A DNA stretch of 64,000 nt from the NCBI RefSeq assembly GCF_002556545.1, contig NZ_CP022685.1, positions 2,852,001-2,916,000 of the forward strand. Direction: 5' to 3'. The DNA comes from Streptomyces formicae. GTDB taxonomy: Bacteria > Actinomycetota > Actinomycetes > Streptomycetales > Streptomycetaceae. The notes under the pieces were generated by a model. The model was not told the origin of the DNA. It saw only the letters and a list, made by a program, of their open reading frames with translations, and made no database searches. The position numbers and the translations under genes are program-made. Shown piece after piece: positions 10,194 through 21,362 of this stretch (position 1 is its first letter; the number at the start of each line of letters is the position of its first letter).

Positions 10194-12234
10194 CGGCCGG
10201 CGCCTCGGCCTCGGCTCCGGTATCGGCCCCTGCCCCGGCCCCGAGCGGCCGGCGCACCCGGGGCCCCGACAGCAGGTAGGTCAGGCCGAAGCCCGCGCCC
10301 ACCACGGCCGCGCCGCCCACCGCGTCGAGCACCCAGTGGTTGCCGGTCCCCACGATCGCGCAGACCGTGAAGAACGGGTGCAGCAGGCCGAGCGCCTTCA
10401 TCCACCACCTGGGCGCGACGATCGCGATGACCAGACCGCACCACAGGGACCAGCCGAAGTGCAGCGAGGGCATCGCCGCGTACTGGTTGGTGAGGTCGGT
10501 CAGCGTGCCGTAGTTCGGCTGGGTGAAGTCCTGGACGCCGTGCACCGTGTCGATGAAGCCGAGCTCCGGCATCAGGCGCGGCGGGGCCAGCGGATAGGCC
10601 CAGAAGCCGATGAGGGCGAGGACCGTCGCGAAGCCGAGCGCGGAGCGCGCCCAGCGGTACTCGGCGGGCCTGCGCGCGTACAGGACGGCGAGGACGGTCA
10701 GCGGCACCACGAAGTGGAACGACGTGTAGTAGAAGTTGAAGAAGCTCTCCAGCCAGCCGGTGCGCGCCGTCAGGTGGTTGAACCAGTGCTCGACGTCGAT
10801 GTGCAGGAACCGCTCGATGGCGTGCACCTGCTCGCCGTGCCGCTCGGCGGTGGTCCGGCCCCCGGAGATGGTGCCGCCCGTCGCGGCCAGCCTGACCTGC
10901 TGGTACGCGGAGTAGCCGACGCGGATCAGGAGCAGTTCGAGGAGCAGGTTCGGACGGGTAAGCACGCGCCGCCAGAACGGGACGAGCGGCACCCGCTTCC
11001 AGCGGGCGGGGACGGGCGCCGCGTAGTCGGTGGGGATCGGGCTCCGGTACTGCGGATGCGTACGGGACAGGAACGGCACCACGACGGCGGCGGCGAGCGC
11101 GGCGACCAGGACGACGTTGTCCCTGACCGGCTCGGTGACCGGCACGTTCGGCAGCATCATCGTGGCGGGCAGCGTCGACACCAGGACGACGGCCACCGGC
11201 CACACGTACCGGTCGGACTGCCGCGTGCCCGCCCTGCCGACCACCGCGAAGAGCACCCACAGGAGCTGGTGCTGCCAGGTCGTCGGTGACACCACGACGG
11301 CGACGCAGCCGGTGATCGCGGTGGCGAGCAGCAGTTGGCCGTCCTTGGCGTAGCGCACCGCGCGGCGCACGCCGAAGAAGACGACGACGGCGCCGAGCCC
11401 CAGGAAGAGCCCCGTCTCCAGCGGGCCCCTGATGCCGAACCTGAGCAGCATGCCGTGCAGCGACTGGTTGGCGTTGGCGTCCGGGTTCGCGCCGAGTCCC
11501 GCGCCCGCCAGGTGATGGACCCAGTACGTCCAGGAGTCGCGCGGCAGCGCGGCCCAGGCCAGCGCGGTGCAGGCGGCGAAGGTGAGGCCGGTGGAGGCGG
11601 CGGCCCGCTTGCGTCCGGTGAACCAGAGCAGCCCGGCGAAGAGCAGCATCGTGGGCTGCAGGGCCGCGGCCACGCCGATCAGGAGGCCGCTGGCCCGTTC
11701 ACCGCGGACCGCGAAGAGGCCGAGCAGGACGAGCAGGACCGGGATGATGCTGGTCTGGCCGAGGTAGAGGGCGTTGCGGACCGGCAGCGAGAGGATCAGC
11801 AGGCTGATCGCCACGGGCGCGGCGAGCAGCGCGGTGCGCCGCGACACCGGCTGCGGCAGGGCGCGGGCCGCGAGCAGCCCGATGACCACGACCAGGCCGA
11901 GCGTGCCGAACGTCCAGCCCCAGCCGAGCGCCTGTTCGGCCGAACGGGCCAGGGGTTTGAGGACGAGACCGGAGAACGGCGTGCCGGTGAACTTGTCCGC
12001 GTCGTAGAGGGAGCCCTTCACGTGCAGGACGCCCTCGGGGCCGATCCAGGTCTCCAGATCGGTGAAGCGCTCGGTCCTCGGCGTACGCAGTACGACGGCC
12101 GCCTGCCGGGCCGCGAGGAGCGCGGCGATCAGCCAGAGGGCGACGCGGATCGCGCCGATCCGCGCCTCGGGACCGTCGGGCCGCCCCGCCCTCAGGGCAC
12201 TGCCGTGTCCTCTGTGCTGCTCCCTGTTCACCAC
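10144..12234 (-). CDS. Bifunctional GT87 glycosyltransferase / PAP2 (AUR1-like) membrane protein
   Basis: A 696-residue fusion. The N-terminal part (about 25-390) is a multi-helix GT87 (DUF2029) glycosyltransferase, which uses polyprenyl-phosphate sugars outside the membrane. The C-terminal part (about 420-660) is a PAP2 domain with MPSLHFGWS and the second motif GTGNHWVLDAVGG, where the two His act in phosphoryl transfer. Together they suggest building or remodelling of a phospho-glycolipid. The GTG pair at 12234/12231 serves as start. The last residues are Asp/Lys-rich and overlap the convergent gene. The domain calls are firm; the substrate is unknown. Confidence 0.85.
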   Translation of the reverse strand: MVNREQHRGHGSALRAGRPDGPEARIGAIRVALWLIAALLAARQAAVVLRTPRTERFTDLETWIGPEGVLHVKGSLYDADKFTGTPFSGLVLKPLARSAEQALGWGWTFGTLGLVVVIGLLAARALPQPVSRRTALLAAPVAISLLILSLPVRNALYLGQTSIIPVLLVLLGLFAVRGERASGLLIGVAAALQPTMLLFAGLLWFTGRKRAAASTGLTFAACTALAWAALPRDSWTYWVHHLAGAGLGANPDANANQSLHGMLLRFGIRGPLETGLFLGLGAVVVFFGVRRAVRYAKDGQLLLATAITGCVAVVVSPTTWQHQLLWVLFAVVGRAGTRQSDRYVWPVAVVLVSTLPATMMLPNVPVTEPVRDNVVLVAALAAAVVVPFLSRTHPQYRSPIPTDYAAPVPARWKRVPLVPFWRRVLTRPNLLLELLLIRVGYSAYQQVRLAATGGTISGGRTTAERHGEQVHAIERFLHIDVEHWFNHLTARTGWLESFFNFYYTSFHFVVPLTVLAVLYARRPAEYRWARSALGFATVLALIGFWAYPLAPPRLMPELGFIDTVHGVQDFTQPNYGTLTDLTNQYAAMPSLHFGWSLWCGLVIAIVAPRWWMKALGLLHPFFTVCAIVGTGNHWVLDAVGGAAVVGAGFGLTYLLSGPRVRRPLGAGAGADTGAEAEAPAVSDMSKDVPAKDRTPS

Positions 12235-12335
12235 GCGCTCTCGGCCCTCCCGCCAGATCTGTCATGTCTGCGGTCCTGCCTTCCCGCGAGCCCGAAAGGG
12301 GCCCGGGAAGTCGTGCTCGTGTGGAGTGGCGCTAC

Positions 12336-12388
12336 TGCGGAATCACGCTCGTGCGACATCACGTTCATGCGGAATCACGCTCGTGCGA
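12336..12388 (+). repeat. 16-bp tandem repeats with TCACG...CGTG half-sites in a divergent promoter region
   Basis: The 502-base gap 12235-12736 between the divergent GT87-PAP2 and MHS-transporter genes has no gene. It holds three units of about 16 bases, TCACGcTCgTGCG-like; a 21-base stretch at 12336-12356 recurs exactly at 12368-12388. CACG-CT-CGTG within each is a small palindrome, so the array could bind a regulator. Confidence 0.65.
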
Positions 12389-12736
12389 AGCCGCGCTCAC
12401 CCCTGTGGTGAGACGCTCGCCGCCGCCATTTCACCTGGCGGCCATACCGCTTTCTATCGGCTTTTGTTCACCGCCGCCCCGCCGAGTACCCGGCCGTCCG
12501 GTTCCTGACGTGCGGTTCCCGCCCCGCTCCGCGACATAGATCACAAGGGCGACTTGTCCGCACTACCGATGGAAACGCCGTTTGACCTGGATAGCAGCGG
12601 TTTTCCGGCCCTGCGCGGTCGGCCGGGCACCGACCGTAACGATGGCCGATGCACCTATGGTCGCTTTCGGGCCGCCCCGGTTTCCGTGGGCGGCCCTGTC
12701 CTTGTCGTCGACCGAGAGCAGGCGAGCGAACCCTTG

Positions 12737-14173
12737 GTGAGCGCCACAGCCATCGCACCCAGCGAGACCGGAGCCGCCGCGCGGCCCCGGCACGGAACAG
12801 CCCAGGACGTCACCGTCACCGATCCCGCGATGGTCAAGCGCGCGGTGAAGGCGGCCGCCCTCGGCAACGCGATGGAGTGGTTCGACTTCGGCGTCTACAG
12901 CTACATCGCCGTGACGCTGGGCAAGGTCTTCTTCCCCTCGGGCAACCCCACCGCCCAGCTGCTCTCCACCTTCGGCGCCTTCGCCGCGGCCTTCCTGATC
13001 CGCCCGCTGGGCGGCATGGTCTTCGGCCCGCTCGGCGACCGCGTGGGCCGCCAGAAGGTGCTCGCCCTCACCATGATCATGATGGCGGCGGGCACGTTCG
13101 CGATCGGCCTGATCCCCTCGTACGCCACGATCGGCGTCTGGGCACCGATCATGCTCCTGCTCGCCCGCCTGGTGCAGGGCTTCTCCACGGGCGGCGAGTA
13201 CGCCGGTGCCTCCACGTTCATCGCGGAGTACGCCCCCGACAAGAAGCGCGGCTTCCTCGGCAGCTGGCTGGAGTTCGGCACGCTCGCGGGCTACATCGGT
13301 GGCGCGGGCCTCGTCACCCTGATGACGGCGCTGCTCTCCTCCGACGACCTGCTCTCCTGGGGCTGGCGCATCCCGTTCCTCATTGCGGGTCCGATGGGCC
13401 TGATCGGCCTCTACCTGCGCATGAAACTCGAAGAGACCCCGGCGTTCGCCGCCGAGCTGGAGAAGGCCCACAAGAACGAGCAGACCCGCGCCAAGGTGCG
13501 GCTGCGCGACATGGTGACGGGCCAGTGGAAGGCCCTGCTCCTCTGCATGGGCCTGGTCCTGGTCTTCAACGTCACCGACTACATGCTGCTCTCGTACATG
13601 CCCAGCTACCTCACCAGCGAGCTGAAGTACGACGAGACGCACGGCCTCCTGGTCATCCTGGCCGTGATGGCGCTGATGATGTGCGTCCAGCCGTTCGCCG
13701 GCGCCCTCACCGACCGCGTCGGCCGCCGCCCGGTGATCGCCGCGGGCTGCGCGGGCTTCTTCCTGCTCTCCGTCCCCGCCCTCCTCCTGATCCGCGAGGG
13801 CTCCCTCTGGGCGATCGCCCTCGGCCTCGGCGCGCTCGGCCTCCTCCTGGTCTGCTTCACGGCCTCGATGCCGTCGACCCTCCCCGCGCTCTTCCCCACG
13901 AAGGTCCGCTACGGCTCCCTCTCGATCGGCTTCAACATCTCCGTCTCGATCTTCGGCGGCACGACCCCCCTGGTGGTCACGGCCCTGATCGGCGCGACCG
14001 GCGACAAGATGATGCCCGCGTACTACATGATGGCCGCGGCGGTGATCGGCGGAATAGCGGTCTGGTTCATGACGGAATCGGCCCGCGCCCCACTGCCGGG
14101 TTCGCCTCCGGCGGTGGAAACGGAGAGGGAGGCGATGGCCCTGAGGCGCACATCCAGCCCCTCCGGCGATTGA
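12737..14173 (+). CDS. MHS-family (ProP-like) MFS transporter
   Basis: A 478-residue 12-helix symporter of the metabolite:H+ symporter group (osmolytes, organic acids). Start GTG 12737 (TTG 12734 is the alternative) places the conserved KRAVKAAALGNAMEWFDFG early. The MFS motif GDRVGRQKVL lies between helices 2 and 3, STGGEYAGASTFIAEYAPDK is the MHS signature, and DRVGRRPV is the second-half counterpart. The substrate is not predictable; proline/betaine or dicarboxylates are usual. The last codons (PSGD, stop) lie inside an interspersed repeat, so the C-terminal tail may be repeat-derived. Confidence 0.88.
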   Translation: MSATAIAPSETGAAARPRHGTAQDVTVTDPAMVKRAVKAAALGNAMEWFDFGVYSYIAVTLGKVFFPSGNPTAQLLSTFGAFAAAFLIRPLGGMVFGPLGDRVGRQKVLALTMIMMAAGTFAIGLIPSYATIGVWAPIMLLLARLVQGFSTGGEYAGASTFIAEYAPDKKRGFLGSWLEFGTLAGYIGGAGLVTLMTALLSSDDLLSWGWRIPFLIAGPMGLIGLYLRMKLEETPAFAAELEKAHKNEQTRAKVRLRDMVTGQWKALLLCMGLVLVFNVTDYMLLSYMPSYLTSELKYDETHGLLVILAVMALMMCVQPFAGALTDRVGRRPVIAAGCAGFFLLSVPALLLIREGSLWAIALGLGALGLLLVCFTASMPSTLPALFPTKVRYGSLSIGFNISVSIFGGTTPLVVTALIGATGDKMMPAYYMMAAAVIGGIAVWFMTESARAPLPGSPPAVETEREAMALRRTSSPSGD

Positions 14174-14336
14174 GGAACGGGGCCCGGGCGGGGCAAATTC
14201 AGCCCCTCCGGCGATTGAGGAGCGGGGTCCGGGGCAGAGCCCCGAGGCACGGCACCCGGCTCCAAGTGCCCGAGGGAGGCAAATTCAGCCCCTCCGGCGA
14301 TTGAGGAGCGGGGTCCGGGGCGGAGCCCCGAGGCAT
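14154..14336 (+). repeat. Three copies of a Streptomyces intergenic repeat, two in 86-bp tandem period
   Basis: CAGCCCCTCCGGCGATTGAG recurs at 14155, 14200 and 14286. The second and third copies start (CAAATTCAG) at 14194 and 14280 and extend through a GGGGTCCGGGG-GGAGCCCCG hairpin. Copy 1 supplies the stop codon of the MHS transporter. The same core occurs at 5637. Confidence 0.85.
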
Positions 14337-14436
14337 GGCACCCGCCTCCAGCAGCCCGAGGGAGGCACAGACTCACCCCCACCGACCCCAGCATGCGCAC
14401 CCCCACTGACAATCGACCGCTCCCCCAGTAGCCTCC

Positions 14437-14449
14437 TTAGGGAAACTAA
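14437..14449. promoter_or_regulatory. TTAG...CTAA inverted repeat upstream of the methyltransferase
   Basis: TTAGGGAAACTAA lies 31-43 bases upstream of the O-methyltransferase ATG. It resembles the site at 27920-27933. It could be an operator; the regulator is unknown. Confidence 0.35.
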
Positions 14450-14479
14450 CTAGGCAGTCGAAGGGAACGTACGCACCAC

Positions 14480-15148
14480 ATGACTCAGCAACAGTGGAAC
14501 TCCGTCGACGACTACTTCACCGGCCTCCTCACCCCGCACGACGACGCCCTGACCGCCGCCCTGCGCGACAGCGACGAGGCCGGACTCCCGCACATCAACG
14601 TCGCCCCGAACCAGGGCAAACTGCTCCAGCTGCTCGCCCAGATCCAGGGCGCCCGCCGCATCCTGGAGATCGGCACGCTCGGCGGCTACAGCACCATCTG
14701 GCTGGGCCGCGCACTGCCCGAAGACGGCCACCTCGTCACCCTCGAATACAGCCCCGAGCACGCCTCCGTGGCCCGCGGCAACCTCGCCCGCGCCGGACTC
14801 GACAAGCTCGCGGAGGTCCGCGTCGGCCCCGCCCTCGACTCGCTCACCGCGCTCGCCGCCGAGCACCCCGAGCCCTTCGACCTCGTCTTCATCGACGCGG
14901 ACAAGGCCAACAACCCGCACTACGTGGAGTGGGCGCTCGAACTCACCCGCCCCGGCAGCCTGATCGTCCTCGACAACGTCGTCCGCGGCGGCGCCGTCAC
15001 GGACGGCACCAGCACCGACGCGAGCGTGCGGGGCACCCGCGCCGCGCTGGAACTCATGGCGAACCACCCGAAGTTGAGCGCCACAGCGCTGCAGACGGTG
15101 GGCACCAAGGGGTACGACGGCTTCGCGCTGGCCCGCGTGAGCGACTGA
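14480..15148 (+). CDS. SAM-dependent O-methyltransferase (catechol-OMT-like family)
   Basis: A 222-residue class I methyltransferase of the Methyltransf_3 group. Motif I ILEIGTLGGYSTIWLG (about 61-76) binds SAM. TLEYSPEHA gives the acidic ribose-binding residue, and FIDADKANN (about 137-145) with LDNVVRGG supplies the metal-binding Asp residues typical of catechol/caffeoyl-CoA O-methyltransferases. ATG 14480 is preceded by GAAGGGAACG. It is alone between a repeat cluster and the convergent FHA gene, so no pathway can be assigned. Confidence 0.88.
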   Translation: MTQQQWNSVDDYFTGLLTPHDDALTAALRDSDEAGLPHINVAPNQGKLLQLLAQIQGARRILEIGTLGGYSTIWLGRALPEDGHLVTLEYSPEHASVARGNLARAGLDKLAEVRVGPALDSLTALAAEHPEPFDLVFIDADKANNPHYVEWALELTRPGSLIVLDNVVRGGAVTDGTSTDASVRGTRAALELMANHPKLSATALQTVGTKGYDGFALARVSD

Positions 15149-15192
15149 CCGACCGCCCGCACCGGGGGCGACCACCTCGCCCCCTCTCACGC

Positions 15193-15642
15193 TCAACTCT
15201 CGTGGAAGAAGCCCACGTTCACGCTGCGCGGCCCCCACCTGTCCTGGATGACGACCTCGCCGGAACCGCCTCGGGGAAGCGGTTCCGTCGCCCCGTACGC
15301 GAGGGGCCGCGCCACTCCCTGCGACACCACCCGCACCTCGGACGCCGGGTCGGAGTTCGAGCCGCGCAGCCAGGTCACCGCCCAGACCCCGTCGGGCCCG
15401 CAGCGGAACTCCAGGTGCGCCCGCGAGACGAACAGCCAGTCGTCGGGCGTCACGAGCCCGCACACGCCCCGGTCACGCCCCACCCGCAGCACCGCGCCCG
15501 GCTCGCTCGACGCGTCGGCCATGTGCATGCCCGCGGTCGCACCGGAATCGGCCCCGGACACCGAGGCCATGGTCAGCTCCAGCACGTACGTACGCTCCTT
15601 CGACTCACGCCACACAACCAACGACTCACCGCGCCGCCGCAT
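15193..15642 (-). CDS. FHA-domain-like small protein
   Basis: 149 residues. VLRVGRDR (Gly-Arg at 55-56) and VSRAHLEF (Ser-Arg-x-His at 73-76) followed by a Trp-rich strand and SNSDPASEV form an FHA phosphothreonine-binding pattern. The family's final Asn may be in RGSNSDP. The domain occupies most of the protein. ATG 15642 has no good ribosome site and may be leaderless. It may read Ser/Thr-kinase signalling, but no kinase is nearby. The domain call is reasonable; the role is unknown. Confidence 0.7.
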   Translation of the reverse strand: MRRRGESLVVWRESKERTYVLELTMASVSGADSGATAGMHMADASSEPGAVLRVGRDRGVCGLVTPDDWLFVSRAHLEFRCGPDGVWAVTWLRGSNSDPASEVRVVSQGVARPLAYGATEPLPRGGSGEVVIQDRWGPRSVNVGFFHES

Positions 15643-15691
15643 CTTAGGTCGGCCACCCGCACCAGCACACCCTCCCTGGGACAATGCCCCC

Positions 15692-15800
15692 ATGACTGAA
15701 CGCAAGCCACCTGGAGTGAACTTCGCGTCCTGGATCGGCTAGCAGAAGCCGACCCGGCCCGCCGTTTACCTCCGTTTGACGCGGCGCTTCCTGGCAACTC
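15692..15800 (+). pseudogene. Remnant of a DUF1992-type gene N-terminus (16-codon stub)
   Basis: ATG 15692 opens MTERKPPGVNFASWIG and stops at 15742. I remember DUF1992 (DnaJC28-type) proteins starting MTERKPPGV-F--WVD-QIREAE. After a frame change at the Trp codon the next frame reads DRLAEADPARRLPPFD, which would continue that pattern. This suggests a broken, shortened copy whose remainder is replaced by the next gene. It could instead be a tiny real peptide gene. Confidence 0.4.
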
Positions 15801-15874
15801 GCCCCGGGGACACGCGCCGGGGCCGCACGCGGGCCCCGGCACTCAGGCCCACTCCCCCGGGAAGGCACTCACCC

Positions 15875-16522
15875 ATGTCCACAGTCATGATCATCGTGCT
15901 GATCGCGGTCGTCGTGGTCCTAGCGGCCGCCACGGGCGTCGCGGTGGCCCGCGGCAGGCGCACGGGCGGCGGGCGCAGCCTGAAGCGGCGCTTCGGACCC
16001 GAGTACGACCGGGCCGTAGCCCGGCACGACGGCGACACCAGGGCCGCCGAGCGCGACCTCGGCGAGCGTGTGAAGCGGCACGGCTCGCTGCGGACGCTGC
16101 CGCTCGACCCCGCGGCGCGCGAACGGTACGCGGCCCGCTGGACCGTCGCCCAGGAGCGCTTCGTCGAATCGCCGAGCGAGGCGGTGGCGGAGGCGGACCG
16201 GCTCGTCGCCGAACTGGCCGGTGCCCGCGGCTTCCCCGACAGCGGTCACTACGAGGACCAGCTCGACGCCCTCTCCGTGCACCACGCCCACCACGTCCAC
16301 GGCTACCGCAGCGTGCACCGCGCGGCCCTCGGCGCGACGGGCACCCAGGAGAACAAGGCAGGGACCGAGGAGTTGCGCGCGGCGATGGTCGAGGCGCGGG
16401 CGCTCTTCGACGACCTCCTCGAGGACAAGGGCGACCGCTCCACCACGCGCCCCGGCTCCGACAAGCACACGACCGGCAAGCGCTCGACCGGCATCACCCG
16501 AAGGGGAGTTCAGCATGGCTGA
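15875..16522 (+). CDS. Membrane-anchored helical protein of unknown function, first of a related pair
   Basis: 215 residues with an N-terminal membrane helix (about 5-25) and a charged helical cytoplasmic or outer part. I do not know a name. The segment RFVESPSEAVAEADRLV (about 97-113) and later GTEELRAAMVEARALFDDLL recur in the next gene as FVDGPREAVEDADRVL and DTEQLRLALRDYRET, so the two are homologous over these helices. ATG 15875 follows GGGAAGG. The stop overlaps the next ATG by 8 bases, indicating an operon and joint function. Confidence 0.8.
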   Translation: MSTVMIIVLIAVVVVLAAATGVAVARGRRTGGGRSLKRRFGPEYDRAVARHDGDTRAAERDLGERVKRHGSLRTLPLDPAARERYAARWTVAQERFVESPSEAVAEADRLVAELAGARGFPDSGHYEDQLDALSVHHAHHVHGYRSVHRAALGATGTQENKAGTEELRAAMVEARALFDDLLEDKGDRSTTRPGSDKHTTGKRSTGITRRGVQHG

Positions 16523-17009
16523 CACAGCGCTCTTCCCGTCCGGAGAACGCGACAAGCTGATCCTGCGCCTCCAGAACGCCGTGGGCGGTTTCGTGGACGG
16601 CCCTCGGGAAGCCGTGGAGGACGCCGATCGCGTCCTGGAGGACGCGATCCAGCACCTCACGGCGGCCCTGGCGGAACGCCGCCGCACGATCCGCACGTCC
16701 TGGCAGTCCACCCCGCACTCCCCCGCCCGGGAAACCCCGCGCGGCGAGGCGGCACCCTCCCCCTCCGCCCCTCCCACGGCGACCGCCCCCGAGGCGACCC
16801 TCGCCCCGGACCCGGCCCTCGCCCACAAGGAAGCGACCGGAACCACGGAACGGACGGAACAGAAGACGGACCCGACGGACCCGACGGCCCCGCCGCGAAC
16901 CACCGAAGCCACAGGAGCCACAGGAGCCACAGGAGCCACCGACACGGAACAGCTCCGCCTGGCCCTCCGCGACTACCGCGAGACGACCGAGCGCCTGCTC
17001 CAGGTCTAG
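16515..17009 (+). CDS. Soluble helical protein related to the preceding membrane protein
   Basis: 164 residues, no membrane helix. The N-terminal helical motif (NAVGGFVDGPREAVEDADR, about 21-39) and the C-terminal LR-x-AL-x-YR motif match those of the upstream gene; between them is a Pro/Thr/Ala-rich linker with a TGA repeat (ATGATGATGAT). The start overlaps the upstream stop, so translation is coupled. The stop codon TAG is the first of a GTCTAG tandem array. A soluble partner of the anchored paralogue is plausible; the function is unknown. Confidence 0.75.
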   Translation: MADTALFPSGERDKLILRLQNAVGGFVDGPREAVEDADRVLEDAIQHLTAALAERRRTIRTSWQSTPHSPARETPRGEAAPSPSAPPTATAPEATLAPDPALAHKEATGTTERTEQKTDPTDPTAPPRTTEATGATGATGATDTEQLRLALRDYRETTERLLQV

Positions 17010-17022
17010 GTCTAGGTCTAGG
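17002..17022 (+). repeat. AGGTCT hexamer tandem repeat spanning a stop codon
   Basis: Three AGGTCT units plus AGG; the upstream gene's TAG stop (17007-17009) is part of the array. Confidence 0.9.
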
Positions 17023-17069
17023 ACCGCACCGACGGCACCAGGACCGGGCCCGTGCGGCAGGATGGCCGC

Positions 17070-17411
17070 ATGAGCATCGTGAAGATCAACGCCCTCACCG
17101 TCCCCGAGGAACAGCGCGAAGTCCTGGAGAAGCGCTTCTCCTCCCGCGCGGGCTCGGTGGAGAACTCCGACGGCTTCGAGTGGTTCGAACTGCTGCGCCC
17201 CATCGAAGGCACCGACCAGTACCTCGTCTACACCCGCTGGCGCGACGAGGCCGCCTTCCAGGCGTGGATGGAGGGTCCCATGAAGGCCGCTCACCAGCAG
17301 GGCCCGCAGGGCGACGGTGGGGGCGAGGGCGGCGAGCGGCCCAAGCCCGCCGCCTCCGGATCCACCCTCTGGTCCTTCGAGGTCGTCCAGCAGGCCGCGC
17401 CCAAGAGCTGA
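17070..17411 (+). CDS. Antibiotic-biosynthesis-monooxygenase (ABM) domain protein
   Basis: 113 residues. The ABM dimeric ferredoxin-like fold is visible: a first strand MSIVKINALTVPEEQRE, a helix, then GFEWFELLRPIEGTDQYLV and YTRWRDEAAFQAWMEG. Such proteins include haem-degrading monooxygenases (IsdG/MhuD type) and quinone monooxygenases. No haem or substrate residues can be assigned confidently. It stands alone, with no antibiotic cluster around it, so a housekeeping or haem-related role is as likely. Confidence 0.82.
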   Translation: MSIVKINALTVPEEQREVLEKRFSSRAGSVENSDGFEWFELLRPIEGTDQYLVYTRWRDEAAFQAWMEGPMKAAHQQGPQGDGGGEGGERPKPAASGSTLWSFEVVQQAAPKS

Positions 17412-17428
17412 CCCGCACGGGACGGCGA

Positions 17429-17476
17429 CCGGCACTGGCACCAGCACCGGCACCGGCACCGGCACCGGCACCGGCA
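17429..17476 (+). repeat. GGCACC hexamer minisatellite
   Basis: About eight imperfect ACCGGC/GGCACC units lie in the 128-base gap between the ABM and GNAT genes. Simple-sequence slippage is likely; no other signal is seen there. Confidence 0.85.
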
Positions 17477-17539
17477 AGATCGCGCCCCGCGAGCAAACCC
17501 GCTTGCGGGGCGCCGCCCGTCGCGCCCCAGAATGGCACC

Positions 17540-20248
<2,709 letters not shown>

Positions 20249-20331
20249 TTATGGCCTGTTGAAGGGGGAGCGGGGTCTGCATAATCGCTGGAGTTCTCGG
20301 GGCGGTCGCGACACGAGAGGGGCGGGGGCCC

Positions 20332-21303
20332 ATGAGTGGACAGGACGCACAGGAGACACCCGGCGGGCAGGGCGGGCAGCAGTGTCCCGAGTGCGGGGCG
20401 ACGCGTGCGGCGGGGAGCGCCCCGGAGTGCGGCTGCACCCGGCGGGCCGCCGAGCAGGCACGCAGGACGCGGTCCACGGAGGCGGCGGCCGCGGAGGACT
20501 TCGATCCGCTGCGGATCAGGCCCTACGTGTCGCTGCCGGAGCCCGAAGGATCGTCGGACCAGGCCGACGTGCGCCTCTTCGCGGCCTCCCGCGACCGGGA
20601 GCGGACCGCCGCGAGCACGCCGTCCCCCGCGTACGAGGACGGGGGCGGGTCTCCCGCCGAGGGCGGGGACGGAAAGGGGAACGGGGAGGGGCGCGGGACC
20701 GGGGATCCGGGCGGCGACGCGGCCCGCAAGCGCCGCTACATGCTGCTCGCCGGGGCCGTCGCGGTGGCTGCGGTGACCGCCGCCACCGTCTTCACGACCG
20801 GACTCTTCTCCTCGGCGGCCGACCGGCCGACCAGGGACCTCGCGCTGCCCGACGCGCCGACGGCGGCGGCTCCGCGCACGCCCGCGAGCCGCCCGACGCC
20901 CTCCCCCTCGGCGGAGCGACCGTCCGCTCCCCCCTCACGCGTCCCGTCCGTCACACCGAGCGCGACACGGCCGCCGCCGTCGCCGAGCCGCTCGGAGCGG
21001 CGGACGTCGGCGCCGCCGAGCCTGCCGACGGCCCGCGCGACGGGTTCGGTGGGTGCGTCGGAGCCCAGCAGGTCCGCGGGCGCCGTGCTGCGCGAGGGCG
21101 ACGAGGGCCCGCGCGTGAAGGAGCTCCAGGGCAGGCTCGCGCAGCTGTACTTGTACGAGGGCGAGCCGGACGGGACGTACGGCCCCGAGGTCACCTACGC
21201 CGTGACGCGCTACCAGTGGGCCCGCGGGCTCACCGGCGACCGCCTCGGCGAGTACGGCGACGAGACGCGCCGCAGCCTGGAGTCGGAGACGGAGGAGCCC
21301 TAG
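20332..21303 (+). CDS. Single-pass membrane protein with C-terminal peptidoglycan-binding domain
   Basis: 323 residues. A Cys cluster (C18, C21, C33, C35) near the N terminus looks like a small zinc ribbon on the cytoplasmic side. A disordered acidic segment follows, then one membrane helix (about 136-157), a long Ser/Pro/Arg-rich outer linker and a PG_binding_1 domain (about 255-320; LREGDEGPRVKELQGRL, GTYGPEVTYAV). This layout suits a protein tethering the membrane to the wall. ATG 20332 follows GAGAGGGGCGGG. The function beyond binding is unknown. Confidence 0.85.
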   Translation: MSGQDAQETPGGQGGQQCPECGATRAAGSAPECGCTRRAAEQARRTRSTEAAAAEDFDPLRIRPYVSLPEPEGSSDQADVRLFAASRDRERTAASTPSPAYEDGGGSPAEGGDGKGNGEGRGTGDPGGDAARKRRYMLLAGAVAVAAVTAATVFTTGLFSSAADRPTRDLALPDAPTAAAPRTPASRPTPSPSAERPSAPPSRVPSVTPSATRPPPSPSRSERRTSAPPSLPTARATGSVGASEPSRSAGAVLREGDEGPRVKELQGRLAQLYLYEGEPDGTYGPEVTYAVTRYQWARGLTGDRLGEYGDETRRSLESETEEP

Positions 21304-21362
21304 CCCCCCAGCCCACGAGGACGCCCCACGCAGAAACCCTCGGGGAAGTCCTCGGAGAAGCC

